A stretch of DNA of 64,000 bases from Rubinisphaera italica (GCF_007859715.1 NZ_SJPG01000001.1:930001-994000), one strand, 5' to 3'; shown: positions 25,503-37,095, counted from the first letter of the stretch. A program made the numbers and translations. The notes: a model not told the origin generated them from the sequence alone.

Positions 25503-26339
25503 ATGGAACCAAATTTGATCTCAATCGCGATTGCAGTACTGACGGCCAGTCTGGTCGGAAGTGCGCATTGCGTCGGTATGTGTGGACCTTTCGTTATCCT
25601 GGCAGCAGGATCGAGTGAAGCGTCTGTGCGTTTTCGTTTGAGAAATTTGACAGGTTATCATGCTGGCCGTGGAATGACTTATGCCTTAATTGGCGTGATG
25701 GCAGGCTGGGCAGGAAGTTGGCTTGATGTGGGCGGTCGTCTTCTCGGCTGGCAACAGACTGCTGCCTGGCTGACAGGTCTGGCCATGATATTATTTGGAA
25801 TCATTGCCATCCTGAATTTGCGAAAACGAGGCTCCGTCCATTTCTCTTTACCCGTTATTTTGACAACGACTATTCGCAAATTCTATCAGCAAACGCGAGT
25901 TCTCTCTGCAGGGTTTCGAGCCGTGGCAATAGGAGGAATCACCGGATTCCTGCCGTGCGGCTGGCTCTATGCGTTTGTTATTCTGGCGATAGGAACGTCG
26001 CATCCATTTTCAGGCGCAATCATTATGCTGGCCTTCTGGATGGGAACAATTCCCGCGCTATCGTTACTCAGTATAGGTATGAGTCAACTGTCCGATTCTG
26101 CAAAAGCGATCGTGCCCTATTGCACAGCAGCGATTCTCATTCTTGGAGGTCTTTTTACGGTTTCCGTGCGCTCTTTTGCAGACCTAAGCCCGCTGGATCA
26201 AACGAAGGTTCATTCCGAAAAGACAATAGAGGCACTTGAAGAGATTCAGAATCAACCGCTGCCCTGCTGTCATCAGGATCTAGCCGATGAAGAGCTCCCC
26301 AATGAAAAGCCGCTACCACCATGCTGTCAGAATCAATAA
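25503..26339 (+). CDS. UreH-like/TauE-related membrane protein of cbb3 operons with Cys-rich tail
   Basis: The 278-residue protein has about six membrane spans. The signature GSAHCVGMCGPFVILAAGSS (about 20-39) and GFLPCGWLYAFV (about 149-160) mark the DsbD/UreH-like family (PF13386) commonly placed between ccoH and ccoI. The two Cys pairs in the membrane could carry copper or thiols. The C-terminal hydrophilic tail is Cys-rich (LPCCHQ ... LPPCCQNQ), suggesting metal binding. The 3' end overlaps the ccoI start by 19 bases, so translation is coupled. A role in copper delivery or redox control during oxidase maturation is inferred from the family and the neighbours. Confidence 0.85.
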   Translation: MEPNLISIAIAVLTASLVGSAHCVGMCGPFVILAAGSSEASVRFRLRNLTGYHAGRGMTYALIGVMAGWAGSWLDVGGRLLGWQQTAAWLTGLAMILFGIIAILNLRKRGSVHFSLPVILTTTIRKFYQQTRVLSAGFRAVAIGGITGFLPCGWLYAFVILAIGTSHPFSGAIIMLAFWMGTIPALSLLSIGMSQLSDSAKAIVPYCTAAILILGGLFTVSVRSFADLSPLDQTKVHSEKTIEALEEIQNQPLPCCHQDLADEELPNEKPLPPCCQNQ

Positions 26340-28789
26340 GCACCGATCTTGAACAGAAAAAACAACACTGCAGTTGCGCGCACTGTGGATTGCCCGTTCC
26401 AGCTTCGATGTATCATCCCGAGAATACCCGGATGTTCTGCTGTCACGGTTGTGAAACGGCTTATCTGATTTTGCAGGATGACGACGAACTCAGAAATACA
26501 TTGCAAGAACGTCAGCAACATTCCAATCGGGATCTCGATTATACCTCGATGGACCACGACGCGTTTAAGACGCGTTATGTTCGATCCCTTTCACCAGAGC
26601 GGCGACAAATTCGGCTGCTGCTTGAGGGGATTTACTGTTCGAGCTGTGTCTTTGCAATTGAAAAGCTTTCGCAATACCTGGATGGGGTGATTTCTTCACG
26701 CGTCAACCTGACCAATTCAACAGTCACAATCGAGTGGGATCCTGAAATCGTTTCCCTCTCTGTTATTGCACAAACATTGCATCGGCTGGGCTACTCTCCA
26801 CATCCAGTTGATGATGATCGCTTCGCAGAAATTGGTCGGAAGGAAAATCGGAAACGATTGATCAATCTGGCCGTCGCCGGTGCCTGCGCTGGCAATGCAA
26901 TGATGATTGCATTTGCGTTATACAGTGGCGTGTTTTCGGGAATGGCAACCGAGCACCTTCATTTATTCCGCTGGACGAGTTTAATCGTTGCCACGGTTTC
27001 TCTGTTTGGGCCAGGCTCTCTGTTTTTTCAATCGGCCTGGCGTGCAATGCAAACTCGGACATCGCACATGGACGTGCCAGTCGCCGTCGGCTTGCTGGCT
27101 GGTTACGGGCTGGGCCTGGCTAATACTGTTCTTGGTCGTGGAGAAATTTATTTTGATTCGATTTCGGTTCTGGTTTTTCTATTACTGATTGGCCGATACC
27201 TTCAGTTCTGGCAGCAGCGAAAAGCAGTGCATCAAATTTCGCTGCTCAAGGCGCTAACACCCCAATATGCACGTCGTATCAATAAAGAGAATCTGGGGCA
27301 ACAGATCACGGAATCGATCCCGCTTGATGCCATTGAAATTGGTGACGAACTCGAAGTCAGAGCAGGTGATTTGATTCCAGTGGACGGTTTGATTCGTTCC
27401 GGGAAATCTTCTGTCGACTGCTCGATCCTGACTGGGGAATCAATCGGTGTACCTGTGATCGCTGGTGATCACGTTTCAGCCGGAACGATGAATATCTCCA
27501 GTCCATTGGTCATTCAGGCGGAATGCCTGGTGGCTCATTCCAGATTATCAGAGATCGCCAGTCTGGTGGAAGCGGGAATTCAATCCAAGACTCCCATCGT
27601 TCAATTCGCAAATGCGATTGGTGGATACTTTGTGAGCATCGTACTTCTGCTGGCAGGGCTCACGTTTTTGGGATGGGCTGCTTTCAGTCTGGAGCTGGCA
27701 ATTAATCATGCGATGACATTACTAATCGTGGCTTGCCCATGTGCACTTGGTTTGGCGACACCTTTTACAATCGCGATTGCTCAAGCCCGAGCTGCCCGTC
27801 AGCAGATTCTTGTCAAATCCGGAGATGTCTTCGAACAACTGCAAAACCGGGGAACAGTCTGGCTCGATAAGACAGGCACGATTACCGAGGGGAAGATCTC
27901 AGTCGTTGAGTATCAGGGAGAGGCAGAGTTAATCCCAATCATCTTCGCCATCGAAAAGAATGTTGTTCATCCCATCGCGACTGCTCTCGTACGAGACCTT
28001 GCCTCAAAAAAGGAGTTCTCGTTGACAGACCGCATTGAAGACGTGAACTCGCTGCCCGGCTACGGAGTTTGTGGACAGATCAATGGTGCGACGATAGCTG
28101 TTGGTTCTGAAAAGCTGATCGAGAAAATGACACTCTCGATTTCCGAAGACTTGAATGTTCGATTAAACCAATTCCATCAGTCGGGATTGACAGGGATCGT
28201 TATTGCTGTGGATGGAACCGTCAAAGCGATTTGTGCGATCAGCGATCAGATTCGTCCTGATGCTTCAATAGCCATTGAGCAACTCAAATCAGCCGGCTGG
28301 AAAGTGGGGATACTTTCTGGCGACCATACTGAGGTCGTCAATTTAGTCGGCAGTCAGTTGGGAATTCCTGCAGGCATGACGTTTAGCCAAATCTCTCCCG
28401 AACAGAAGCTTGAGATTATCCAGAATTCGTCCAGGCAGGAAACGACGATTATGGTTGGAGATGGCGTGAATGACAGTGCGTCTCTTGCAGCGGCTTCTAT
28501 GGGAATAGCAGTCCATGGAGGAGCCGCAGTTAGCTTGCAGGCAGCTGATGTCTACATCAACCGCCCCGGCCTGCTGGGAATTACTGTATTGATGCAGGGT
28601 GCCAAAAAAACAGTAAGGACAATTCGCTTTAACTTTGCCGTTTCCCTCTCTTACAACATCATTGCTGCGGGATTGGCGATGTCAGGGATGATCAATCCCA
28701 TTATCGCCGCCATACTCATGCCTCTGAGCTCTCTGTCTGTATTGACAATTGCATTTCTCAATCCCGCTTTTCGAGAAAATCAGTCATGA
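26321..28789 (+). CDS. ccoI: CcoI/FixI copper-transporting P1B-type ATPase
   Basis: The 822-residue protein has an N-terminal Cys-rich metal-binding region (CSCAHCG at 17-23 and CCHGC at 40-44, typical of CcoI), then a heavy-metal-associated domain with Cys106-xx-Cys109 ([14 protein letters not shown]). It has eight membrane spans, the transport motif Cys472-Pro-Cys474 ([13 protein letters not shown]), the phosphorylation site Asp516 in [13 protein letters not shown] near residue 371 and [13 protein letters not shown] in the nucleotide domain. It exports Cu+ for insertion into the CcoN active site. The gene overlaps the upstream UreH-like gene and overlaps ccoS by four bases. Confidence 0.95.
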   Translation: MLSESISTDLEQKKQHCSCAHCGLPVPASMYHPENTRMFCCHGCETAYLILQDDDELRNTLQERQQHSNRDLDYTSMDHDAFKTRYVRSLSPERRQIRLLLEGIYCSSCVFAIEKLSQYLDGVISSRVNLTNSTVTIEWDPEIVSLSVIAQTLHRLGYSPHPVDDDRFAEIGRKENRKRLINLAVAGACAGNAMMIAFALYSGVFSGMATEHLHLFRWTSLIVATVSLFGPGSLFFQSAWRAMQTRTSHMDVPVAVGLLAGYGLGLANTVLGRGEIYFDSISVLVFLLLIGRYLQFWQQRKAVHQISLLKALTPQYARRINKENLGQQITESIPLDAIEIGDELEVRAGDLIPVDGLIRSGKSSVDCSILTGESIGVPVIAGDHVSAGTMNISSPLVIQAECLVAHSRLSEIASLVEAGIQSKTPIVQFANAIGGYFVSIVLLLAGLTFLGWAAFSLELAINHAMTLLIVACPCALGLATPFTIAIAQARAARQQILVKSGDVFEQLQNRGTVWLDKTGTITEGKISVVEYQGEAELIPIIFAIEKNVVHPIATALVRDLASKKEFSLTDRIEDVNSLPGYGVCGQINGATIAVGSEKLIEKMTLSISEDLNVRLNQFHQSGLTGIVIAVDGTVKAICAISDQIRPDASIAIEQLKSAGWKVGILSGDHTEVVNLVGSQLGIPAGMTFSQISPEQKLEIIQNSSRQETTIMVGDGVNDSASLAAASMGIAVHGGAAVSLQAADVYINRPGLLGITVLMQGAKKTVRTIRFNFAVSLSYNIIAAGLAMSGMINPIIAAILMPLSSLSVLTIAFLNPAFRENQS

Positions 28790-28971
28790 GTGTGATTTAC
28801 GTCGCTTTACCCATTGCTCTTTTACTGGGTGCATCAGCTGTGATTGCATTTATCTGGTCGGTCAATAATGGCCAACTCGATGATTTGGAAACCCCCGCAA
28901 TCCGCATGCTCAGAGATGATTCCACAAAATCATCGAAAGAGAAACAAAAAAATTCTGATCAGCCACACTAA
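28786..28971 (+). CDS. ccoS: CcoS/FixS small membrane assembly protein
   Basis: The 61-residue protein has one N-terminal membrane span (about 4-26, [23 protein letters not shown]) followed by the family motif [16 protein letters not shown], equivalent to the GQFDDLxGPAxRIL segment of CcoS. The tail is hydrophilic and lysine-rich. The ATG overlaps the ccoI stop (ATGA). CcoS is required for cofactor insertion into cbb3 oxidase. It is the last gene of the operon; no clear terminator hairpin follows before the REP at 29.1 kb. Confidence 0.93.
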   Translation: MSVIYVALPIALLLGASAVIAFIWSVNNGQLDDLETPAIRMLRDDSTKSSKEKQKNSDQPH

Positions 28972-29096
28972 GAATTCCGATTCTGTTCACTCATGTAATT
29001 ATCAATCACGTTACATGTGGCTCTGAGGCTAAAAAGCGTGATCCTCAGGGGACTCGAATCAGCAAGGCTTTTGTTTCCATTGATTTGAAGCCAAGT

Positions 29097-29116
29097 AGGG
29101 TGCGTCTTGACGCACC
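29097..29116. repeat. REP palindrome, copy 2
   Basis: AGGGTGCGTC TT GACGCACC forms a perfect GGTGCGTC/GACGCACC hairpin. It lies directly beside the 3' end of the transposase remnant and matches the REP at the other side (29689-29714) in inverted or palindromic form. Such palindromes are the substrates of REP-associated tyrosine transposases. Confidence 0.8.
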
Positions 29117-29118
29117 AT

Positions 29119-29669
29119 TCACTCGAAGTTCTTAAACTCATCTCCATACCATTCCGCCTGGCTGCCCCAAGTCGCTGGATACTCTCCGAGTTTGACATAT
29201 CGATGAAATGAGGACCAAGGCCATTCGAAGATCCTTTTCACCAAGCCATGCTTCAGAGGATTCACGTGGAGATAATCCAAACATCTTTTAAATCAGCCTC
29301 GTCCTGAGATGGTATGCTCATAGAACCGGCGCTGTCAGATTTCCGTTCTCTACGTTGGATGCGACTCTGCGAAACAGCAGCCTCTGTACCTCCGGCTGCA
29401 GTCCAGTTTTTGGTGAATTGTGATTTGATAAACCTCCATCGCATGGAATAATCTTGATCACCTTGTGGCAATTCCCAGATCGTATTGAGGTGATCTGGGA
29501 GAAGGACAATCGCTGTCAGATCAAAGGGATGTTGTGTTCGAACTTCTTCAATTGCATTTCTCAAGCATTCTCGTCCTAATTGAGTCGCGAGAATTTGTCG
29601 ACGCTTGTGCGTAACGACCGAAAAAAAGAAAAGATATCGTCCGTCCCGTGATCGGCGATAGATGCTCAT
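29119..29669 (-). pseudogene. REP-associated tyrosine transposase (RAYT, Y1/TnpA-REP family), decayed
   Basis: The N-terminal open frame (start 29669) reads [21 protein letters not shown], then [20 protein letters not shown] and [14 protein letters not shown], all hallmarks of RAYT proteins. The conserved His-x-x metal motif is altered at its centre (PDHLNTIW where PDHLHxIW is usual). After about residue 105 the frame is lost. In another frame the expected QRRFYEHTI is found behind a TGA replacing Trp, then DEADLKD returns to the first frame, and one missing base near 29290 shifts [15 protein letters not shown] ... [16 protein letters not shown] into a third frame ending at 29119. At least two frameshifts and one nonsense change make it inactive. 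It is flanked by GGTGCGTC/GACGCACC palindromes. Confidence 0.85.
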
Positions 29670-29688
29670 TCAGTGATAATAACTCACC

Positions 29689-29714
29689 GGGAAAGGTGCG
29701 TCGAGACGCACCCT
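29689..29714. repeat. REP palindrome, copy 3
   Basis: Identical over 26 bases to the copy at 19789-19814 (core GGTGCGTC GA GACGCACC). It lies 19 bases before the start of the transposase remnant and directly after the end of mcsB, where it could also serve as a transcript-end hairpin. Confidence 0.8.
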
Positions 29715-29726
29715 ACAAAGTCCTGA

Positions 29727-30890
29727 TCACTCTTCCTCAGATGCCTCAAGCCGTTCTCTCAAATACCCTGCCCGGGCCGTGTTTCGTTCGGCCGACGAGA
29801 GTTCTTTGGCGTAGCGTTTTTGCAGGTGGGCGGGTTGGGTCTGGATGAAGAGTTCGTTGGCCAGGGATAAGTCGGGGGTTTCGATCAGGCCGAGGTTGAC
29901 GCCCATACGGAGGCTCGAAAGCAGGTGCAGGGTTTCTTCCGAGCTGATCGTTTGGGCGCTGCGGAGGATACCGTAAGCGCGGGAGATTTGGTCGTGTAAC
30001 TGCTGATGATTTTCGGTGATGAGGGCTTTGCGGATGCGGCGTTCATAGTCGATGACATTCGGCACGACATCTTTAATCAGCTCAATAATTTCCGGCTCAC
30101 TTTTGCCGAGCGTGATTTGATTGGAGATTTGATAGAAGTCTCCCATTGCCTGGCTGCCTTCGCCGTAAAGTCCACGGACGGCCAGTCCCATTTTCTGCAT
30201 CGCCTGGAAGACTTTTTGAATTTCCTTCGTCTGTACCAGAGCCGGCAGGTGCACCATAACGGAAACTCGAATACCTGTGCCGACGTTGGTTGGGCAGGCA
30301 GTCAGGTATCCGAACTGTTCATGATAGGCATAAGCGACACGGGCTTCGATGGCATCGTCAAGCTGATCCATTTCTTCCCAGCAGGCATCCAGATTGAACC
30401 CGCTGCGAAGGACTTGCATACGGAGATGATCTTCTTCGTTGATCATCACACTGGTTTGCTGAGAGTTACCGACGACAACACCGCGGGGGCCAGAGGATTC
30501 GGACAACTCCCGGCTGATGAGCTGACGTTCCATCAGAAACTGACGGTCGATTTTCGAAAGCGTGTCGACATCGATATAGGTCAGGTCGCTGTAGGAGTAG
30601 TGCGGTTTGGCGGGAGGTTGATCCGATTCGCTGGCGATTCGTGAGCCCTGATCGCCTTCCGTTTCGGCAGCCGCTTTTTTCGCCTTCTTGTTCTCTTTTC
30701 GAACTTTGGAAACGGCATCACGCAGGAGACCTTCGATTTCCTTGCGTGTTGGATCGTCTGCTTTCGTCAGGAACGGAAACTGGGCCAGATTGCGTGCCAG
30801 TCGAATTCGACTGGATACGACAACGTCCGACTCTTTCCCTGTCCCTTCGAGCCAGCCGCTCGTGACAAAAAGTAACGAATCCAAATCCAC
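29727..30890 (-). CDS. mcsB: McsB-type protein arginine kinase
   Basis: The proposed start is GTG at 30890 (387 residues), because AAGGGAGG lies seven bases upstream; a TTG 27 bases further out would place that ribosome site inside the gene. Bacterial ATP:guanido phosphotransferase hallmarks are VVSSRIRLARNL near the N-terminus, GVVVGNSQQTSVMINEEDHLRMQ, the catalytic loop TACPTNVGTGIR with Cys199, and the C-terminal LSLANELFIQTQPAHLQ that includes the phosphoarginine-binding part. McsB phosphorylates arginines to mark proteins for ClpCP. A Lys/Ala/Glu-rich insert (about residues 62-96) is unusual. No mcsA, ctsR or clpC is adjacent, unlike Firmicutes. The call is firm at family level; protein-arginine rather than free-guanidine activity is inferred. 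Confidence 0.88.
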   Translation of the reverse strand: MDLDSLLFVTSGWLEGTGKESDVVVSSRIRLARNLAQFPFLTKADDPTRKEIEGLLRDAVSKVRKENKKAKKAAAETEGDQGSRIASESDQPPAKPHYSYSDLTYIDVDTLSKIDRQFLMERQLISRELSESSGPRGVVVGNSQQTSVMINEEDHLRMQVLRSGFNLDACWEEMDQLDDAIEARVAYAYHEQFGYLTACPTNVGTGIRVSVMVHLPALVQTKEIQKVFQAMQKMGLAVRGLYGEGSQAMGDFYQISNQITLGKSEPEIIELIKDVVPNVIDYERRIRKALITENHQQLHDQISRAYGILRSAQTISSEETLHLLSSLRMGVNLGLIETPDLSLANELFIQTQPAHLQKRYAKELSSAERNTARAGYLRERLEASEEE

Positions 30891-31137
30891 GCGTATCCTC
30901 CCTTGTTCTACACTCAATCAGTCGATCTTATCACATTTCTCATTGAAGGCTCGACCAATTTTATATTCTAAGGGGCAATCCTGATCTTAGAGAAGTGGTA
31001 AATCCGACAGGATTGCAAACATTTTACAACTCTGGTGAAGTTTCACTGGTCCTGACCTTCAATTCGAGAGTGTAGCGAATGAGGGGAATGTTCTACCAGA
31101 CAGTCCAGAAAAAGCATTTCGGGAAATTATTACACAT

Positions 31138-31201
31138 GCACGAAGCGCAAGCGAGTGTGTGTGACTGAAGACGGATTGACTCACTCGCTTGCGCTTCGTG
31201 C
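31138..31201. repeat. GCACGAAGCGCAAGCGAGTG inverted repeat, copy 1
   Basis: The arm at 31138-31157 (GCACGAAGCGCAAGCGAGTG) is exactly complementary to 31182-31201, with 24 bases between. It lies just after the stop of the minus-strand lipoprotein gene. The same arm recurs at 40464-40530 and, as a single arm, at 45028-45051. Confidence 0.85.
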
Positions 31202-31210
31202 TTGTTTTTA

Positions 31211-31615
31211 CTATTTGACGGGCATTGGTAGCGGGATGAGTTCTGCCTCTGGAGTCTCTGACGGTTCTGGGAAAGCAATTTCGCCGCGTTGCTCCCGATC
31301 CTGTTTTTCAGAGAGTGCGGCCCAGTATTTCATGCGATACTCAGCGGGATAATAAACGGGATCGCAGCCGCGGCAGGTTGGGCACTTGCAATCCTTCGAG
31401 CAGGGGCAGAGGGCGCGATTGAAGCCGAATCGTCTCCAGTCGGGCATCCCAATGCGGCTGACATCCAAACCGGGGACATAAAGCGGATCGAGAGCGAGCT
31501 TGGTATCGGCGTATGCATCGATGATTGAGGAGTAGATGGCCGTCGTGCGATAGCATTGGCAGCCGCTCAATCCCAGGAGCAGACCACTGAAGATTCCCAG
31601 TATGACAATTCGCAT
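31211..31615 (-). CDS. Small Cys-rich lipoprotein of unknown function
   Basis: The ATG at 31615 with GAGG nine bases upstream gives 134 residues; a TTG 12 bases earlier is less likely. A lipoprotein signal peptide is clear: MRIVILGIFSGLLLGLSGC, with lipobox LSGC. The mature part has a Cys cluster, CPCSKDCKCPTCRGCDP (about 70-86), which could bind metal or form disulfides, and a Pro/Glu-rich C-terminus. No family recognised. It is divergent from rpsA with a long gap between, and precedes mcsB on the same strand (about 320 bases apart). Confidence 0.7.
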   Translation of the reverse strand: MRIVILGIFSGLLLGLSGCQCYRTTAIYSSIIDAYADTKLALDPLYVPGLDVSRIGMPDWRRFGFNRALCPCSKDCKCPTCRGCDPVYYPAEYRMKYWAALSEKQDREQRGEIAFPEPSETPEAELIPLPMPVK

Positions 31616-31627
31616 AGTTGACCTCAA

Positions 31628-32232
31628 AACCTCGATACAGACGCCGTTTGGTGGTTTGATCGGCGGATCGATCGATACGGGTGTCCGTTTTTAACGGCTT
31701 TAGCGGATAAGCCGATCAATCCGAGTGAAAAAGTGCGGCTGAGTTAAATTGGGGGAGATATAAGGGGGGCCTCACAACCGATAAAATGAGAACAACTACT
31801 TGTCAAGAGAAAAGGGTGGCAGGGATCGAGCGTAGTGAAGCCCTTAGAAAGTCGAAGGTCTTGTGGCTGCATTTCGCTACAACCCCAGCCACCCGATTGC
31901 AGAAAGTTCTTGGAAAAGTTAAGACTTTTTTATAAAAAACCACTAATTTTCATTGCAGTTCTGGCGGGGTCGACTGTTCAGAGGGAACGGGGTTGTGGTA
32001 TAACACTGCATCACTCGACTCTTTTTTTGATCGAAACGTGGCTCCGGTCGCTCTCCTGCAGCAAGTGACCGTTGCTCCCGAGCCGGTTTTTCATCGAAAG
32101 AGGCAAAGCGAGTTGCTGTCTTTTTCAGAGGCATGTGTCTCTGACAGCATATTGAAATTCACCTTTTATTTAACGAATTAGGCCAATCAATCGGTTTTCT
32201 GGGAATCGATATGGAATTGGCTTGGGAAACAC
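31628..32232. other. Long spacer upstream of rpsA
   Basis: About 600 bases between the divergent lipoprotein gene and rpsA. It contains GGGTGGC (31814-31820) and GCCACCC (31888-31894) arms about 67 bases apart, a dispersed GGGTGGC-type repeat. The rest is AT-rich near 31.93 kb, with TATAAC at 31999-32004 that could be a -10 element but lacks a good -35 box. No gene was recognised; short frames here are not coding-like. It probably holds the rpsA promoter and leader. Confidence 0.45.
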
Positions 32233-34155
<1,923 letters not shown>

Positions 34156-34183
34156 TCTCGGCTGCTGATTTCGATCGAAGTAT

Positions 34184-34218
34184 AACCGGAGGGAAGCAAT
34201 CGCTTTCCTCCGGTTTTT
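34184..34218 (+). terminator. Rho-independent terminator of rpsA
   Basis: AACCGGAGGGAAGC (34184-34197) pairs with GCTTTCCTCCGGTT (34202-34215), one G-T wobble, around AATC. The run of T at 34214-34218 completes it. Confidence 0.92.
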
Positions 34219-34459
34219 GCATTGTGGTATCGTTTTTAAGGTCATTGATGAGAGGCCCGCAATATTCTGTTTCAATGACCTGATCTCGGATTCTCGAAAT
34301 TTTTCACTATGCAATGATGATTCCACGTGATATCTTGAGGTAGAGTGAACAACGAATTCGATCTCGAAAGTGTTCTGAAGATTGTCGATCAATGATCGAT
34401 TCTCCATTTTTTATCAGTCAGCTGCATTACCCATAATCCTATGTCAAAAGGAATATTGC

Positions 34460-35911
34460 ATGGTTTCAATCAATCGTCGGCAGTTTATGGCTGCGATCTC
34501 AGCAACAGCCTTCACATCCATGGGAACTCCTGCATATTCAGCAATGGCTAATGAGGAACTCCGGGTGGTCGTCATTGGTCTGAATGGGATCGGCAGGACA
34601 CATCTGGAAGGTTTCCCTTTGATTCCCGGTGTACGTGTGGTTGGGGCGTGTGATGTCGACAGTGCAGTCCTGGGGACAAGGGCGGAAAATTTTGATAAGA
34701 AATTTGGTTATCAACTCAAAAAATACGATGACCTGCGTCGCGTTTATGATGACCCGAATGTCGATGCAGTTGTCCTGGCTGTGCCGAATCATTGGCATGG
34801 ACTGGGAACGGTCTGGGGCTGTCAGGCGGGGAAGGATGTTTATACCGAAAAGCCCTGTTCCCACAATATCTGGGAAGCAGGTCAAATGGAGAAAGCCGCG
34901 CAGAAATATGAGCGAATTGTACAAATAGGTATTCAACGCCGAAGCTTTCCACATCTGCAGGAGTTCTTCAGAGAAATTCGTGAAGAGGGTGTCCTCGGCA
35001 AACTGAAAAGCGTCAAAGGTCTCTACTTGTCCCGCAGAGCATCGATTGGCAAACCGGAAGTCGCTCCGAAGCCATTGCCAACGGTCAATCATGATCTCTG
35101 GTGCGGGCCTGGCTCAACAAAACTCGAGCGTTTGCGTTATCACTACGACTGGCACTGGTTCTGGGATTATGGCAATGCGGAACTTGGTAACAATGGCCCC
35201 CATATTCTTGATCTTTGCCGTTGGGTCGTAGGAGCCGAGGAATTCCCGACCAGTGTAACGAGCGTGGGCGGGCGATATGCCTGGGATGATAATGGTCAGA
35301 CTCCGAATACGCACATTCTCAGTTATGATTATGCCACTGCCCCTATCACATTTGAAATTCGTGATCTGCCCACAGCGGAAGGCAAACGGGATTCCTGCAA
35401 ATATAGGGGGCTTAGTTACGGAATCGTTGTCGAAGGGGAAGATGCGACCTATCTCGGTTTTGATACTGGTAAAGTGATCGACCACAACGGAAAAACGATT
35501 CGCGAAATTACTGGAGATAAAGGGCCGGACGGTGGGCGACAACTGCATCGCGAGAATTTTGTAAAAGGCGTTCGGTCTCGTAAAACAAAAGATCTGAATT
35601 GCAGCGTCCGGACAGGCCATCTTTCTTCCGCGCTTTGTCATCTGGGCAATATTTCTCACCAGTTGGGAGAGCCAATTGCCCTTTCATCACTGCCAGAACG
35701 AGTTCAGGATCAGCCACTCATTGCTGAGGCCTCTGAGCGGATGAACGAACATCTTGCAGCCAATGGTGTGAATTCTCAGACAGCATCGGTGCAGTTGGGA
35801 CGGACGCTGGAAATCGATCCGGCAAAAGAGGTTTTCCCAAACGATGATGCAGCCAATCAATTGTTGCGAAGGGAGTACAGATCTCCGTTCATAGTGCCGG
35901 AACAGGTTTAG
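34460..35911 (+). CDS. Exported Gfo/Idh/MocA-family oxidoreductase
   Basis: The ATG at 34460 with AAAGGA nine to ten bases upstream gives 483 residues; the open frame upstream is not coding. The twin-arginine leader is SINRRQFMAAISATAF with cleavage near AYSA. The N-terminal NAD(P)-binding fold (about 35-160) starts RVVVIGLNGIGRTHLEGF and includes VVLAVPNHWHGLG and the family motif EKPCSHNIWEAGQM. The C-terminal domain (about 165-450) has WHWFWDYGNAELGNNGPHILDLCRW, whose Trp/His residues line the site. These proteins act on sugars, often with a bound nicotinamide cofactor taken up in the cytoplasm before Tat export. Substrate unknown. A LacI-type regulator follows 146 bases downstream. Confidence 0.9.
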   Translation: MVSINRRQFMAAISATAFTSMGTPAYSAMANEELRVVVIGLNGIGRTHLEGFPLIPGVRVVGACDVDSAVLGTRAENFDKKFGYQLKKYDDLRRVYDDPNVDAVVLAVPNHWHGLGTVWGCQAGKDVYTEKPCSHNIWEAGQMEKAAQKYERIVQIGIQRRSFPHLQEFFREIREEGVLGKLKSVKGLYLSRRASIGKPEVAPKPLPTVNHDLWCGPGSTKLERLRYHYDWHWFWDYGNAELGNNGPHILDLCRWVVGAEEFPTSVTSVGGRYAWDDNGQTPNTHILSYDYATAPITFEIRDLPTAEGKRDSCKYRGLSYGIVVEGEDATYLGFDTGKVIDHNGKTIREITGDKGPDGGRQLHRENFVKGVRSRKTKDLNCSVRTGHLSSALCHLGNISHQLGEPIALSSLPERVQDQPLIAEASERMNEHLAANGVNSQTASVQLGRTLEIDPAKEVFPNDDAANQLLRREYRSPFIVPEQV

Positions 35912-36057
35912 GAAGACAAAGTCCATTTGTCTGTGGCTTGATTATTCGTTCAGTTATTCTCTATGATGAAATTTTTGCATCAGAACGGTCAAATTCACTG
36001 GTGGAGCACATTGTTGTTGCTCGACATCACTGACCGTACAGTGACGAAAAGCGACGC

Positions 36058-37095
36058 ATGGTGAATGGAGAACGGAAGGTCCGGTTACAGGATATCGCTG
36101 AAAAAGCAGGGGTTTCCAGGGCAGCTGTGGGACATATCCTGAATAATTCAGGTTTGGACTGTGTACGGGTATCGGAAGCGACCAGAAAGAAAATTCTGAA
36201 GATCGCAGAAGAGCTCGACTATCGTCCTAACCGTGCTGCTCAGAGGCTTCGGGGAATGCCCACCCGGCTCATCGGAGTCCTGCTCGACACGGTCAATATG
36301 GCTGTTTTCTCCGCACGTCTGGCTGCGATTGAAGCAGAAGCCCATGCTCGTAGCTATCGACTGATGATCGGTCAGGTCCATCACGATGCGGATGAAATTA
36401 AAACGTATCTCGACGATTTCATTGATCATGGGATGGATGCCATCCTGTGTCTCTTTGACGTGATGCAGGATACCCGGCCGCGACTGAAAAAAGTTTTTGA
36501 GAAGCGGAAAAATATCATTCTGCACTCATCACCCATCCTGAAGACCCAGCCTTGTATCCGTGTTGAAACGTCTTACGCGATCAAGCTGCTGGTTGACCAC
36601 CTTGCTGAGCGAGGCAGAAAGCGAATCGCCCTCCAGTTATGGTCTCCTTCCGACCTACTGATGTCCATCCGCAGTGATGCGTGGAAGACAAATGTCAAAG
36701 GATGGGGGCTTCCAGTTGCCAATTCACTGATCTGGACCAATCCCGAGGCAACACAGAAGCCGACCTCTGAAGCTGTGGATCACTGTATTCAGAATCTTGT
36801 CTTGAAAAACAAGGCTGATGCAATCATCGCCTCCAATGATGAATGGGCCGTGAGAATCATTCAAGGTTTGCATCGTCACGGACTTTCGGTTCCCGAGGAC
36901 ATTGCGGTAACAGGGTACGACAATCTGGATATCGCAGATGTCATAGAACCGGGGCTGACAACGATTGACCAATGTCATGCATCTTACGCGAAGGAAGCTC
37001 TGAATCTGGTCGAGGAATCGCTGGCAGGCCCCATCCCCTCATCGAAAAGAATTCGGGTCATTCTACCCGAACTGGTCGTTCGTGAATCGACTTGA
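36058..37095 (+). CDS. LacI-family transcriptional regulator
   Basis: The 345-residue protein has an N-terminal helix-turn-helix, [23 protein letters not shown] (about 5-27), and hinge [12 protein letters not shown] (about 57-68). The periplasmic-binding-like effector domain (about 72-340) includes [11 protein letters not shown] and [19 protein letters not shown] followed by [22 protein letters not shown], the classical C-terminal block. It probably senses a sugar or sugar acid. The nearest upstream gene on the same strand is the exported oxidoreductase, a plausible target, but no operator was identified. The start at 36058 has no strong ribosome site. Confidence 0.92.
   Translation: MVNGERKVRLQDIAEKAGVSRAAVGHILNNSGLDCVRVSEATRKKILKIAEELDYRPNRAAQRLRGMPTRLIGVLLDTVNMAVFSARLAAIEAEAHARSYRLMIGQVHHDADEIKTYLDDFIDHGMDAILCLFDVMQDTRPRLKKVFEKRKNIILHSSPILKTQPCIRVETSYAIKLLVDHLAERGRKRIALQLWSPSDLLMSIRSDAWKTNVKGWGLPVANSLIWTNPEATQKPTSEAVDHCIQNLVLKNKADAIIASNDEWAVRIIQGLHRHGLSVPEDIAVTGYDNLDIADVIEPGLTTIDQCHASYAKEALNLVEESLAGPIPSSKRIRVILPELVVREST

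Noticed and set aside
30006..30644. 212-codon open frame antisense to mcsB
   Set aside because: Composition and lack of any motif mark it as a shadow of the arginine kinase frame.
31155..31352. 65-codon frame over the repeat after the lipoprotein gene
   Set aside because: It begins inside a palindromic repeat and is antisense to the lipoprotein gene; not coding-like.
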